Of a stretch of 64,000 bases of DNA, positions 1-6,207 are shown one piece after another. Position numbers and translations under genes: made by a program. This DNA is from Rodentibacter pneumotropicus DSM 21403 (GTDB lineage: Bacteria > Pseudomonadota > Gammaproteobacteria > Enterobacterales > Pasteurellaceae). The DNA lies in assembly GCF_000379905.1 (NCBI RefSeq), contig NZ_KB904056.1, positions 77,157 through 141,156 of the forward strand, in the 5' to 3' direction. The first letter of the stretch is position 1, and each line of letters opens with the position of its first letter. The notes beneath the pieces are model-generated. The model did no database searches. It was given only the letters and a program-made list of their open reading frames with translations, and was not told the DNA's origin.

Positions 1-1
1 C

Positions 2-487
2 GAGGTAATTGATACCTTGTTCAATCGTGGAGGAATTGAGTCAATGATGTACACCATTTCTCTAACCATTGTCGCAATGAGTTTTGGCGGAATTGCCGAA
101 CAAACAGGAATGCTGAGATCAGTTGTTTCAACGATTTTGCATTTTGCCCGCAATGCCGCTATGTTAATTATTGCCACAATTTTTTCTTCAGTCGTCACAA
201 ATTGTACAACTTCAGAGCAATATATTTCTATTTTATTACCAGGCAGAATGTATGTTACCGCCTATAAAGAACGGAAATTACACCCTAAAAATCTCTCTCG
301 TGCTTTAGAAGACGGAGGTACGGTCACATCTGTACTTGTGCCTTGGAATACTTGTGGCGTATATGCTTACTCAATGCTTCAAGTCAGTGCATTTGAATAT
401 GCACCTTATGCCGTTTTTAATTACACCGTTCCTTTGCTGGCAATTATGTTTGCTCTATTTAATATTAAAATTGAGCGGATTAAATAA
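2..487 (+). CDS. nhaC: Na+/H+ antiporter NhaC, C-terminal part
   Basis: The reading frame is open from base 2, so the gene begins upstream of the window and only about 161 C-terminal residues are seen. The segment is hydrophobic, with several membrane spans separated by short polar loops. It carries the NhaC-family pattern RGGIESM, then SFGGIAEQTG, TNCTTSEQY, the amphipathic loop ALEDGGTV and a VPWNTCG motif near the end. Family members are inner-membrane antiporters that expel Na+ in exchange for H+. The TTG at 17 that could pass as a start is internal to the conserved domain and is not the true start. It converges on the minus-strand CDI array, with a hairpin at 587-619 between them. Confidence 0.88.
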   Translation, partial: EVIDTLFNRGGIESMMYTISLTIVAMSFGGIAEQTGMLRSVVSTILHFARNAAMLIIATIFSSVVTNCTTSEQYISILLPGRMYVTAYKERKLHPKNLSRALEDGGTVTSVLVPWNTCGVYAYSMLQVSAFEYAPYAVFNYTVPLLAIMFALFNIKIERIK

Positions 488-586
488 AATGTATAAATTC
501 GCAAAACATTTTGTATAAAATCATTTTATTTTGCATAAACCACTTCTAACTTTTATGTAAAAAAACAAATCACTATTTTATAAAAA

Positions 587-619
587 AAATGTCCTTTAAA
601 TCATCGTTAAAGGGCATTT
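587..619 (-). terminator. Terminator of the CDI toxin array
   Basis: A 13-bp stem (one wobble pair) with a 7-base loop. Read on the minus strand it is followed by a run of eight T, the classic intrinsic terminator form. It therefore closes the leftward CDI array. It may also act weakly on nhaC from the other side, where the trailing T run is short. Confidence 0.7.
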
Positions 620-666
620 AAATCCAACTGCCCATCCCATGTAAAAAGCGACAGCCGTCACCGCCA

Positions 667-1002
667 CTACAGCAATGAAACCTTACTATTATTCTCTGAA
701 AGAGCAATCCTATAAAGAGCTTCTAGTTCAGCGCCTTGCGAATAAATATTTTTTGCGGCTAAGTGGACATCTCCACCGCCTTTAATCCGGCTGATTTCCA
801 CATCATCTTTACGTTCGTTACGATAATGGTTGCCTCCGCCCATTTTTTCATCAAAACCAACCGAAAGTGCGGTCAAATTTAGGTTATTTTTGGCGGAAAG
901 ATAGGTTTGCCCCTTCCCGCCATTAACAATATCCGCACCACCAAGATTGATGTTATTCGCTTGGATTTGCAGCGTGCCGTTTTCGCCTTTAACGTGTAAC
1001 AA
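667..1002 (-). pseudogene. Orphan copy of a CdiA FHA-2 fragment
   Basis: An open frame of 111 codons that copies part of the large CdiA protein around its residue 2717 onward (LLHVKGENG, NNINLGGAD, FDEKMGGGNHY, EISRIKGGGD, YSQGAELE). The DNA is nearly identical to 9726-10006, differing at only a few positions. Similarity stops after the GAELE residues, and the last 15 codons or so are unrelated or scrambled. There is no signal peptide, no partner and no sign of an independent start. It looks like a relic of an earlier cdiA, left at the far end of the array by duplication or recombination, and could act as a homologous anchor for exchange. Confidence 0.75.
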
Positions 1003-1079
1003 GGCTTGACAGTCAAGATTGTTTTTTCACTACCTGACGGGAAAGTCTGTTTCTATAATTACCATTCAGTAATTTTTAA

Positions 1080-1601
1080 CTATGCGTATTTCTCCATCAT
1101 TTCAAAGAACGCAGAATAATTAGGGTCATCTCCCTTAAAATCCTTTAACCCCTCCAATAAATAATCTTGACCATTAAAATAATGAACATCACCACCATTT
1201 TGTAGCATTAACGCCAATAAATCCAACCTATCCGGATAACGAATACACATTCTTAGTGGAATAAGATTATCAATATTCGGTATATTCGGATCTGCCCCCG
1301 CATTCAGCAAGGCGATCGCTGCATCGACATTTTTTCCTCGCATGGCATAGTGTAAGGGCGTCATTCCATAGATGTCTTGAGCATTAACATCTATCCCTAA
1401 TTTGATAAATAACTCGATAATATCTACTGATGGATGAAAATATAATAAAGACCTATGTAAGTAATTCCATTTTTCCATATCTGTGACGAGTAATGGATCG
1501 GCTATTTTTTTCCTAACAAAAATATCTTCTAATAACTCTAAATCATTATTTGCGTAGGCTTCTACTATTTTTTCTTGAATTGTTTTCATCTTCTCTCTCA
1601 T
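1080..1601 (-). CDS. Ankyrin-repeat immunity protein
   Basis: 173 residues with ankyrin repeats in the middle: GIDVNAQDIYGMTPLHYA, then a second unit with ALLNAGADPNIPN, and a weaker third (LMLQNGGDVHYF). There is no signal peptide, so it is cytosolic. It starts by an ATGA overlap with the stop codon of the upstream GH-E nuclease, the usual toxin-immunity coupling, so I infer that it binds and neutralises that nuclease. Ankyrin proteins are a known immunity class in bacterial polymorphic toxin systems. The frame is intact over its whole length. An alternative reading as a free-standing ankyrin protein is possible but less likely given the overlap. Confidence 0.75.
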   Translation of the reverse strand: MREKMKTIQEKIVEAYANNDLELLEDIFVRKKIADPLLVTDMEKWNYLHRSLLYFHPSVDIIELFIKLGIDVNAQDIYGMTPLHYAMRGKNVDAAIALLNAGADPNIPNIDNLIPLRMCIRYPDRLDLLALMLQNGGDVHYFNGQDYLLEGLKDFKGDDPNYSAFFEMMEKYA

Positions 1602-2080
1602 TTATTTAATTTGAAATAATTTTGCATATCCATCCGGATATCCTCAATATTGCCCTTACCCGGCATTTCATTTTTATGACTGCGGTTTTCCGACATATTT
1701 TCTAATCTAAACCGCTCCGGTCTTGCATTTACATAATCATTGAATTGCTTCTGAGTTAAATTTAACTCCTTCGCTGCTAAAGATAATCTCCGATGCTCCC
1801 AACCATAAGCGTGTCCAATATCGATTGGAGCTTTAATGATATTCCCATCTAAATCCCTATAATTCCCATTCGGCAATTTTTCATAATCTGCAAAGACTTT
1901 CTGCATTGTCTCCGAACGTAAATAAGAGCGATTATAAAGCCCGTCAACCGCATTCCCCGTTGAGAGATAGCGCCCGGTTTCAGCATCAATTTGTTGGGAT
2001 AAGCGGTTAAAATGCGGATCCACACCGACTCGATGATTTGGCATTTCAAAACGATTTAAATCCTTTTTCAAGACCGTCAC
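1598..2080 (-). CDS. Orphan CdiA-CT toxin, GH-E nuclease type
   Basis: 160 residues from a GTG; the frame is open to about 2145 without a better start, so it looks like a C-terminal toxin cassette detached from a larger protein. The core IDIGHAYGWEHRRL carries the Gly-His...Glu signature of the GH-E branch of the HNH/endonuclease VII superfamily, followed by further basic and His residues (SENRSHKNEMPG). Such toxins cut nucleic acid in the cytoplasm of the target cell. No secretion signal or VENN motif is present, so it would need recombination onto cdiA to be delivered. It is coupled to the ankyrin gene downstream and begins just after the Imm8-like gene. It appears intact apart from the missing N-terminal carrier. 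Confidence 0.7.
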   Translation of the reverse strand: MTVLKKDLNRFEMPNHRVGVDPHFNRLSQQIDAETGRYLSTGNAVDGLYNRSYLRSETMQKVFADYEKLPNGNYRDLDGNIIKAPIDIGHAYGWEHRRLSLAAKELNLTQKQFNDYVNARPERFRLENMSENRSHKNEMPGKGNIEDIRMDMQNYFKLNK

Positions 2081-2145
2081 CGTCTGCCCGCTACTATCTT
2101 TAATTAAATTGATAGGCAGGATAACCGTCGATTTTATACTTAAAA

Positions 2146-2511
2146 TTATTTAACAAATTTATGATTTTCATATTCCCAATCAAAATAATATCGTAATTGA
2201 TTTAATACATCTTCCCAGCTATCACCAGATATACTATTGACTCTATATCTAATTTCTCGTTCTATATCATCTATATCATCTATATCATCACATACAATAA
2301 AACTCTTAGAAGCAAGAACTATTTTTGCGTTTCTTACTAATTTAATATTAAATACTTCTACTGAAAAATAATCTCCGCTTTCCTTACCTTTTTCACCTAT
2401 GGTTAGAGATAATTTTAAATTATACCCTGTAGGATCAAGGATTAATAACTGAGCTTCATTTTTTGATGAGACTCCATAATAGTTAATATCCTTTAAATCT
2501 GCAATTATCAT
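2146..2511 (-). CDS. Imm8-like immunity protein
   Basis: 121 residues, no signal peptide, acidic. The arrangement (TIGEKGKESGDYFSVEVFN in the middle, then RVNSISGDSWEDVLNQL and a closing DWEYEN) resembles the Imm8 family of polymorphic-toxin immunity proteins, which share a GxKGxExxxxF segment and a terminal Trp-rich helix. It starts 6 bp after the stop of the orphan toxin at 2518-3552, so I infer that it protects against that toxin. Its middle contains a short acidic Asp-Asp-Ile triplication encoded by a 9-bp repeat. Family assignment is from memory of the pattern only. Confidence 0.65.
   Translation of the reverse strand: MIIADLKDINYYGVSSKNEAQLLILDPTGYNLKLSLTIGEKGKESGDYFSVEVFNIKLVRNAKIVLASKSFIVCDDIDDIDDIEREIRYRVNSISGDSWEDVLNQLRYYFDWEYENHKFVK
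2261..2287. repeat. Three tandem 9-bp units in the Imm8-like gene
   Basis: Three exact copies of TCTATATCA, read on the minus strand as repeated Asp-Asp-Ile codons. Because the unit is a multiple of three, copy-number change would lengthen or shorten an acidic loop without shifting the frame. Confidence 0.85.
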
Positions 2512-2517
2512 AATTTT

Positions 2518-3552
2518 TTACTCCTTAATATTAAGATGTAAATTGCTTTCTGATTTTTCTATATATTTATGCTTATTTTGATCATAAACTAGTTTTATCC
2601 GTTCAAAATTAGCTTGAATACCTGTTTGTGCATAAGAAGAATTAGATTTATGCTTAGCAGGTCTATATTTCCTTGTTCCATCAGCACTCGTTAATCCCCC
2701 ATCACTGTTGCGAATAGCGCCATCGCCGACCCATTCGCGTGCAAGTCTCTCTGCCTCTTGACGAGTAAATGTTCCATTAATCGTTAGATTTCCTTTACCA
2801 AAGGCTGCGTGATCTAATACGGGATTCTTAGCGACTACATTCTGGAGATTTTCTACAACTAATTGTTCTTTTAATTTAGGATACAACGCCACATTCTCAG
2901 CACCTGTTGATATCCTTGTCGTTTGATTTTCATACCCTGTCGTTTTCCCAACAATAGGCAATTTAGAATTAGAGTTTGCCCAATTAGGTAACAGCCCCGT
3001 TTTTCCAACCCCTTTCTTCACTAACGCCGCCGATTTCTGCAACAACTTCGCCCCCGCAGCACCAACAACCATTCCGCCAACCGGTGTTGAACCAAAGTTA
3101 CCCAAGATATAGCCTTGCATTTCTCCTGCTAGTGCCGGGTCATGTTTTACCGCATATTCATATTGTTGATTCCATTCATCCATTGAAACATAAACTTGCT
3201 TTATCACTTCATTCGGATGGGTGACTGCATAAGCAAGGGATTTTACGGTTTCATCAAGATTTAAGATTGCTTCCGCCGTTTCATAAAGTTTTTGAGCAAT
3301 AATCTCTGCCGTCACTTCACCCGTTACCCCTGCAACCGCACCCGTGAGCGGGTCTTTGCCTGTGACTTGGAACTCTATCGCCGAAAGTAAGGCGTGAGCT
3401 ATCAGGTTGGTTGCCTTATCTTTTGCTGTATCGCCCTTCGTCATTTCGTGGATTTTATTGTTGAGATAAGGCGAGGCAAGTGCCACTATCGCGCCATTGG
3501 TGTCGTTTTGTGCTGCGGCTTGAAGCGCTGCCGTCACCGCCCGAATTGCCAT
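2518..3552 (-). CDS. Orphan CdiA C-terminal fragment with unassigned toxin domain
   Basis: 344 residues. The first 92 or so are almost identical to CdiA (MAIRAVTAALQAAAQND ... VTGEVTAEIIAQKLYE). The sequence then switches to a different pretoxin linker (residues about 93-225, with a glycine/alanine-rich hydrophobic stretch near GGMVVGAAGAKLL) and a new C-terminal toxin domain of about 100 residues (QEAERLAREWVGDGA, SADGTRKYRPAKHK, TGIQANFERI). I do not recognise this domain well enough to name an activity. DNA homology to cdiA extends upstream to about 3612, where a CAA-to-TAA change stops the frame, so the ATG at 3552 is an internal codon of the ancestral protein. No signal peptide or VENN. 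The Imm8-like gene follows at 6 bp. Confidence 0.7.
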   Translation of the reverse strand: MAIRAVTAALQAAAQNDTNGAIVALASPYLNNKIHEMTKGDTAKDKATNLIAHALLSAIEFQVTGKDPLTGAVAGVTGEVTAEIIAQKLYETAEAILNLDETVKSLAYAVTHPNEVIKQVYVSMDEWNQQYEYAVKHDPALAGEMQGYILGNFGSTPVGGMVVGAAGAKLLQKSAALVKKGVGKTGLLPNWANSNSKLPIVGKTTGYENQTTRISTGAENVALYPKLKEQLVVENLQNVVAKNPVLDHAAFGKGNLTINGTFTRQEAERLAREWVGDGAIRNSDGGLTSADGTRKYRPAKHKSNSSYAQTGIQANFERIKLVYDQNKHKYIEKSESNLHLNIKE

Positions 3553-3612
3553 TCCATTCGGGCTGCCTATGCCGTAAGTGCGGTCGATATTCTCTTGGAT
3601 TTGGTTGATTTA
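3281..3612 (-). repeat. Direct repeat of the CdiA pretoxin segment
   Basis: About 330 bp that closely match 7385-7718 inside cdiA, in the same orientation, with scattered single-base differences. It is long enough for RecA-dependent exchange. A crossover here would join the main CdiA carrier to the orphan toxin ending at 2518. The copy contains a perfect uptake signal AAGTGCGGT near 3566, where cdiA itself has one mismatch. Confidence 0.8.
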
Positions 3613-3687
3613 TTTTCCAAGCATATAAGAATCAGAGACCAATGCATACAATTATTCACACACTTTACGCTTACTTTTGAAATACAA

Positions 3688-4233
3688 TCATTTATATATA
3701 AACTTTATTTTATCTCCATCGTTATGTTTTTTTATACTATCTAATATCTTACTCTTTAAAATAATCATCCTTCTTACATTACATAAATATAAATTATTGA
3801 TACTGTAATCCCCACCTAAAACAAATGGCAACTTAGGTAATAGCACTTCATCAAATAAAATTTCAGAATTTTTCTCTTGCCATTCCTTCGCAATACTATA
3901 AGCTGTATAATAATTATAGTCTGATAGCAAAGTACTAGAAAAATCTTCCAGATTACTCCCCATTAATTCTAAATCACCTGACTCAAAGTCATATTTATAA
4001 AATAAATCCTTATATATACAAAACCCCTCCCCCAATATATTATCAGCAAAAAATAACATATCCTTCAGATTAAGTTCTTTAGCCAAAAACTCATTCCAAG
4101 AATAAAAGCCTCTGCTAAATGATTCAGATATTGGTAATACTCTAAAAGAACCTTCAAAAGCTAAAAAACCGTTCTTTTCAATATAAAATTTTTCAAGTAA
4201 TGTGGGCCCATTAAATTTATTAGTTTTCTCCAA
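3688..4233 (-). CDS. SMI1/KNR4 (SUKH)-type immunity protein, start disrupted
   Basis: 181 residues from a weak TTG start. The pattern (AFEGSFRVLPIS, a Phe/Tyr-rich middle with FFADNILGEGFCIY, YDFESGDLELMG, and near the end LPFVLGGDYSINNLY) matches SUKH-superfamily immunity proteins of the SMI1/KNR4 group, which often partner nuclease toxins. The same frame is open for another 15 or more codons upstream. A good ATG lies at about 4273 but is out of frame: between them is an A6 run, and one extra A would join the ATG to the frame. I read this as a probable one-base loss that damages translation. It follows the NucA/NucB relic and is its likely partner. Confidence 0.65.
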   Translation of the reverse strand: MEKTNKFNGPTLLEKFYIEKNGFLAFEGSFRVLPISESFSRGFYSWNEFLAKELNLKDMLFFADNILGEGFCIYKDLFYKYDFESGDLELMGSNLEDFSSTLLSDYNYYTAYSIAKEWQEKNSEILFDEVLLPKLPFVLGGDYSINNLYLCNVRRMIILKSKILDSIKKHNDGDKIKFIYK

Positions 4234-4525
4234 GCTATCACTAGATATTTCAAATAATTTTTTAAATAACTCATAATTAGCCCTTTATTATAATTTTAAC
4301 TTTATCACCATCAGATAGGCTTTTACATTGATTACCAATACACTTACCAGAACCCCTATTATCACTAGGTTTTATATGTTTTACTGAAGCCCCCTCTCCA
4401 CCTTCCTTAAACATCGCAGGAGGATATTCATCCCAATCTAAACCTGATTTTATTGGAGTATCTTTTAATGCCTCTCTTCTTCTATTTCTAGCACCTTGCC
4501 TATCAACGGTAAGAATATCAGGGTG

Positions 4526-4545
4526 TCCATTAGCATCCATTAGCA
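4526..4545. repeat. 10-bp tandem duplication that breaks the DNase toxin
   Basis: Two exact adjacent copies of TCCATTAGCA. Deleting one copy fuses ...EEAIANG to HPDILTVDR... in frame, so this duplication is the direct cause of the frameshift. Slipped-strand deletion could revert it. Confidence 0.9.
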
Positions 4546-4635
4546 ATAGCTTCTTCCATGTGTAAAGCTGATTCAGGATACTTTTTCTTATCTATAATTA
4601 CTTTAGGATAATCCTCATCACCGATATTCTGTCTA

Positions 4636-4694
4636 TGATAATTATCCATTCCTCCCTTAGGATAATTTTTATCTTTGCTTGAAAAAGAAAGTTT
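4636..4694 (-). repeat. 59-bp exact direct repeat shared with cdiA
   Basis: Identical to 6743-6801 inside cdiA, encoding the segment around KDKNYPKGGMDNY just before the toxin domain. Exchange here would replace the deaminase toxin by the NucA/NucB toxin and delete the genes between. Confidence 0.9.
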
Positions 4695-4722
4695 AGGAAA
4701 TTTATTTTTAAGACTACACTGC

Positions 4723-5139
4723 CTAATTACCACAAAGAGAATTAAGCCACTTAAAATAATATTCTTTTTGTAATTCGACTGAACTAGTTAAATCATGTTC
4801 CTCATAATCAAATAAATTAACCACATTATCAAACGTTGCTTGTTTTCCTAACTTCATTTCATATGCTTTTAATCCCATTCCCATTTGAATAAACATTCTA
4901 GATGGATATACATTAAGCTTATATCCTTTACAGAATAAGATTATGTTAGGATAGCAAAATTTAAATTCAGATAAACATTCAAAGAAATTATCTTTAGTTA
5001 TAACAACTAAATGTTCAAGATGAACTATAAGCTTACATTTATGATCAAATTGTTCTTCAAGAGTAACATTTAAATTTTTGATAGATTTATTATCTATAGA
5101 TGCCTTTATAAATAAATCTTTCTTATAAAATTCTTCCAT
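4723..5139 (-). CDS. Probable immunity protein for the ADP-ribosyltransferase module
   Basis: 138 residues, soluble, no signal peptide, rich in Phe, Tyr and Lys. It holds a conserved-looking stretch (YKLNVYPSRMFIQMGMGLKAY followed by GKQATFDNVVNLFDYEEHD), which I do not assign to a named family with confidence. It begins 15 bp after the ART toxin fragment and overlaps the start of the next toxin frame by 11 bp, the position expected of the cognate immunity gene. The frame is intact. Codon use is A+T-rich compared with the core genes around it. Confidence 0.6.
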   Translation of the reverse strand: MEEFYKKDLFIKASIDNKSIKNLNVTLEEQFDHKCKLIVHLEHLVVITKDNFFECLSEFKFCYPNIILFCKGYKLNVYPSRMFIQMGMGLKAYEMKLGKQATFDNVVNLFDYEEHDLTSSVELQKEYYFKWLNSLCGN

Positions 5140-5154
5140 TCTTACTACCTTTAC

Positions 5155-5754
5155 TCATCGATTTAAAATACTGTGATTACCTAACTTACCATTTTTATCA
5201 ACAGGGGTAACACCTAAAATATTTTTAGGATTTATGCCGTATGGTATAGCTATTTCTTGCTCACTTGGATAAGGACTTGCAGAGCCTAATGTCCTATTCA
5301 CATCAATACCTCCATTGGGCTTAATTGCATATACATATCCATTTCTAGAACCAAAGTTTGTTGCAAAATTAATAGCAACTCCTTGAGATATAGAAGTACT
5401 AACAAAATTACTTGGAGGAGAAGTATTATCTCTCACATTCTCTTTAAATCCTTTAGATTTGCCTTGTTGCATCGCATCATAATAGGCTTCTGCTTTTTCT
5501 TCATCGCCGTTGAAATATAATTTCGCAAAGAGTTTGATATCATCCAAGCGGTCTTGATGCGGGTCAACATCAAAGAAATTATTCTCCACCGCCCTTTTCG
5601 CCGTGTCCGCCCCTGCCGTAGCAGTGAGGAATGAGCCGCCCTGTTGTTTCGTTGAGCCATTGGCTTTCGCGGTGAGTGCGCCCGTTACACCTGCAACCGC
5701 CCCCGTCAGCGGGTCTTTGCCTGTGACTTTTTTGATGATTGCGTCCGTTTCACT
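5155..5754 (-). pseudogene. Orphan ADP-ribosyltransferase toxin relic (cholera/pertussis class)
   Basis: The frame is open from 5754 (just after a TAG) to 5155, with GTG at 5589 as the only obvious start. The first part repeats CdiA pretoxin pieces joined differently (VTGKDPLTGAVAGVTG directly to ALTAKANGSTKQQGG, then AKRAVENN). The C-terminal part, counted from 5589, has SNFVSTSIS (Ser-Thr-Ser at 64-66), NGYVYAIKPNG, and LGSASPYPSEQEIAIP with the ExE pair E110/E112. The STS plus ExE arrangement and spacing match the arginine-specific cholera/pertussis toxin class. The N-terminal strand that should carry the NAD-binding Arg (YRxD) is absent: the linker runs straight into SKGFKENVRDN. I therefore take it as an inactivated relic. 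Confidence 0.72.
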
Positions 5755-5774
5755 CTATTTTTACATGAAGTCTT

Positions 5775-6206
5775 TTAATAGATCCTATCCATTAAGTCAT
5801 AAGAAACATTTCCTGTTTCTAAAAACTCCAAAAAAACTTTCTTAATAAATTCAAAATCCGTTGTTATTGCATTTGGGGGGTATAATTCCCCATCAGACAA
5901 AAACTCTATCAAATCCCCCCCCCCGTTAAAATTAGCCTTTCCTCTAATAATCATTTCTCCATTAGCTCCTACATATTCAAGTAAAGTAAATAAATACTTT
6001 TCTCCATCATATTGAACTGATAATTCAGAGGGACCAAGCTCAGGCTCAGGATCCACACTCAGTCTTGCAGCTCCTGTACAACACCTTAAAAATTCTAAAT
6101 TTTTTATAATATCTTCTTTTGTTGGATTGTGTGTCGAAATTAAATTATTGTATTTTTTATTTAAACCTTTTCCTTCATATAAGGTACATGAAAAAATCAT
6201 CTTCAT
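5775..6206 (-). CDS. cdiI: Immunity protein for the CdiA deaminase toxin (DUF6911-like)
   Basis: 143 residues, no signal peptide. It starts 1 bp after the cdiA stop codon, the standard place for the cognate immunity gene. The pattern (ELGPSELSVQYDGEKYLFTL, then TTDFEFIKKVFLEFLETGNVS) resembles the DUF6911-type immunity proteins that accompany deaminase toxins; that family call is from memory. Residues Gly95-Gly97 are encoded within an uninterrupted run of ten G, so a one-base slip would scramble everything after residue 97, including the conserved C-terminal helix. Inferred role: binding and blocking the C-terminal deaminase of sister cells' CdiA. Confidence 0.72.
   Translation of the reverse strand: MKMIFSCTLYEGKGLNKKYNNLISTHNPTKEDIIKNLEFLRCCTGAARLSVDPEPELGPSELSVQYDGEKYLFTLLEYVGANGEMIIRGKANFNGGGDLIEFLSDGELYPPNAITTDFEFIKKVFLEFLETGNVSYDLMDRIY
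5915..5924. repeat. G10 homopolymer inside the active immunity gene
   Basis: Ten consecutive C on the plus strand, G10 on the coding strand, codons 94-98 of the immunity gene (Asn-Gly-Gly-Gly-Asp). Poly-G/C runs of this length are known slippage sites for phase variation in Haemophilus and Neisseria. Confidence 0.9.
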
Positions 6207-6207
6207 T

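Larger units (their letters stand above)
4277..4733 (-). pseudogene. Orphan NucA/NucB-type DNase toxin, frameshifted
   Basis: Two overlapping frames (4530-4733 and 4277-4546) form one toxin cassette. The first shares KLSFSSKDKNYPKGGMDNY with CdiA and then runs to ESALHMEEAIANG before stopping. The second continues with HPDILTVDRQGARNRRREAL, DEYPPAMFKEGGEGASVKHI and DNRGSGKCIGNQC, the core of the NucA/NucB deoxyribonuclease family. A tandem 10-bp duplication at 4526-4545 is the cause of the break: removing one copy restores a single frame exactly. As it stands the toxin is inactive unless recoded. There is no secretion signal. It starts 11 bp inside the preceding immunity gene. Confidence 0.78.
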
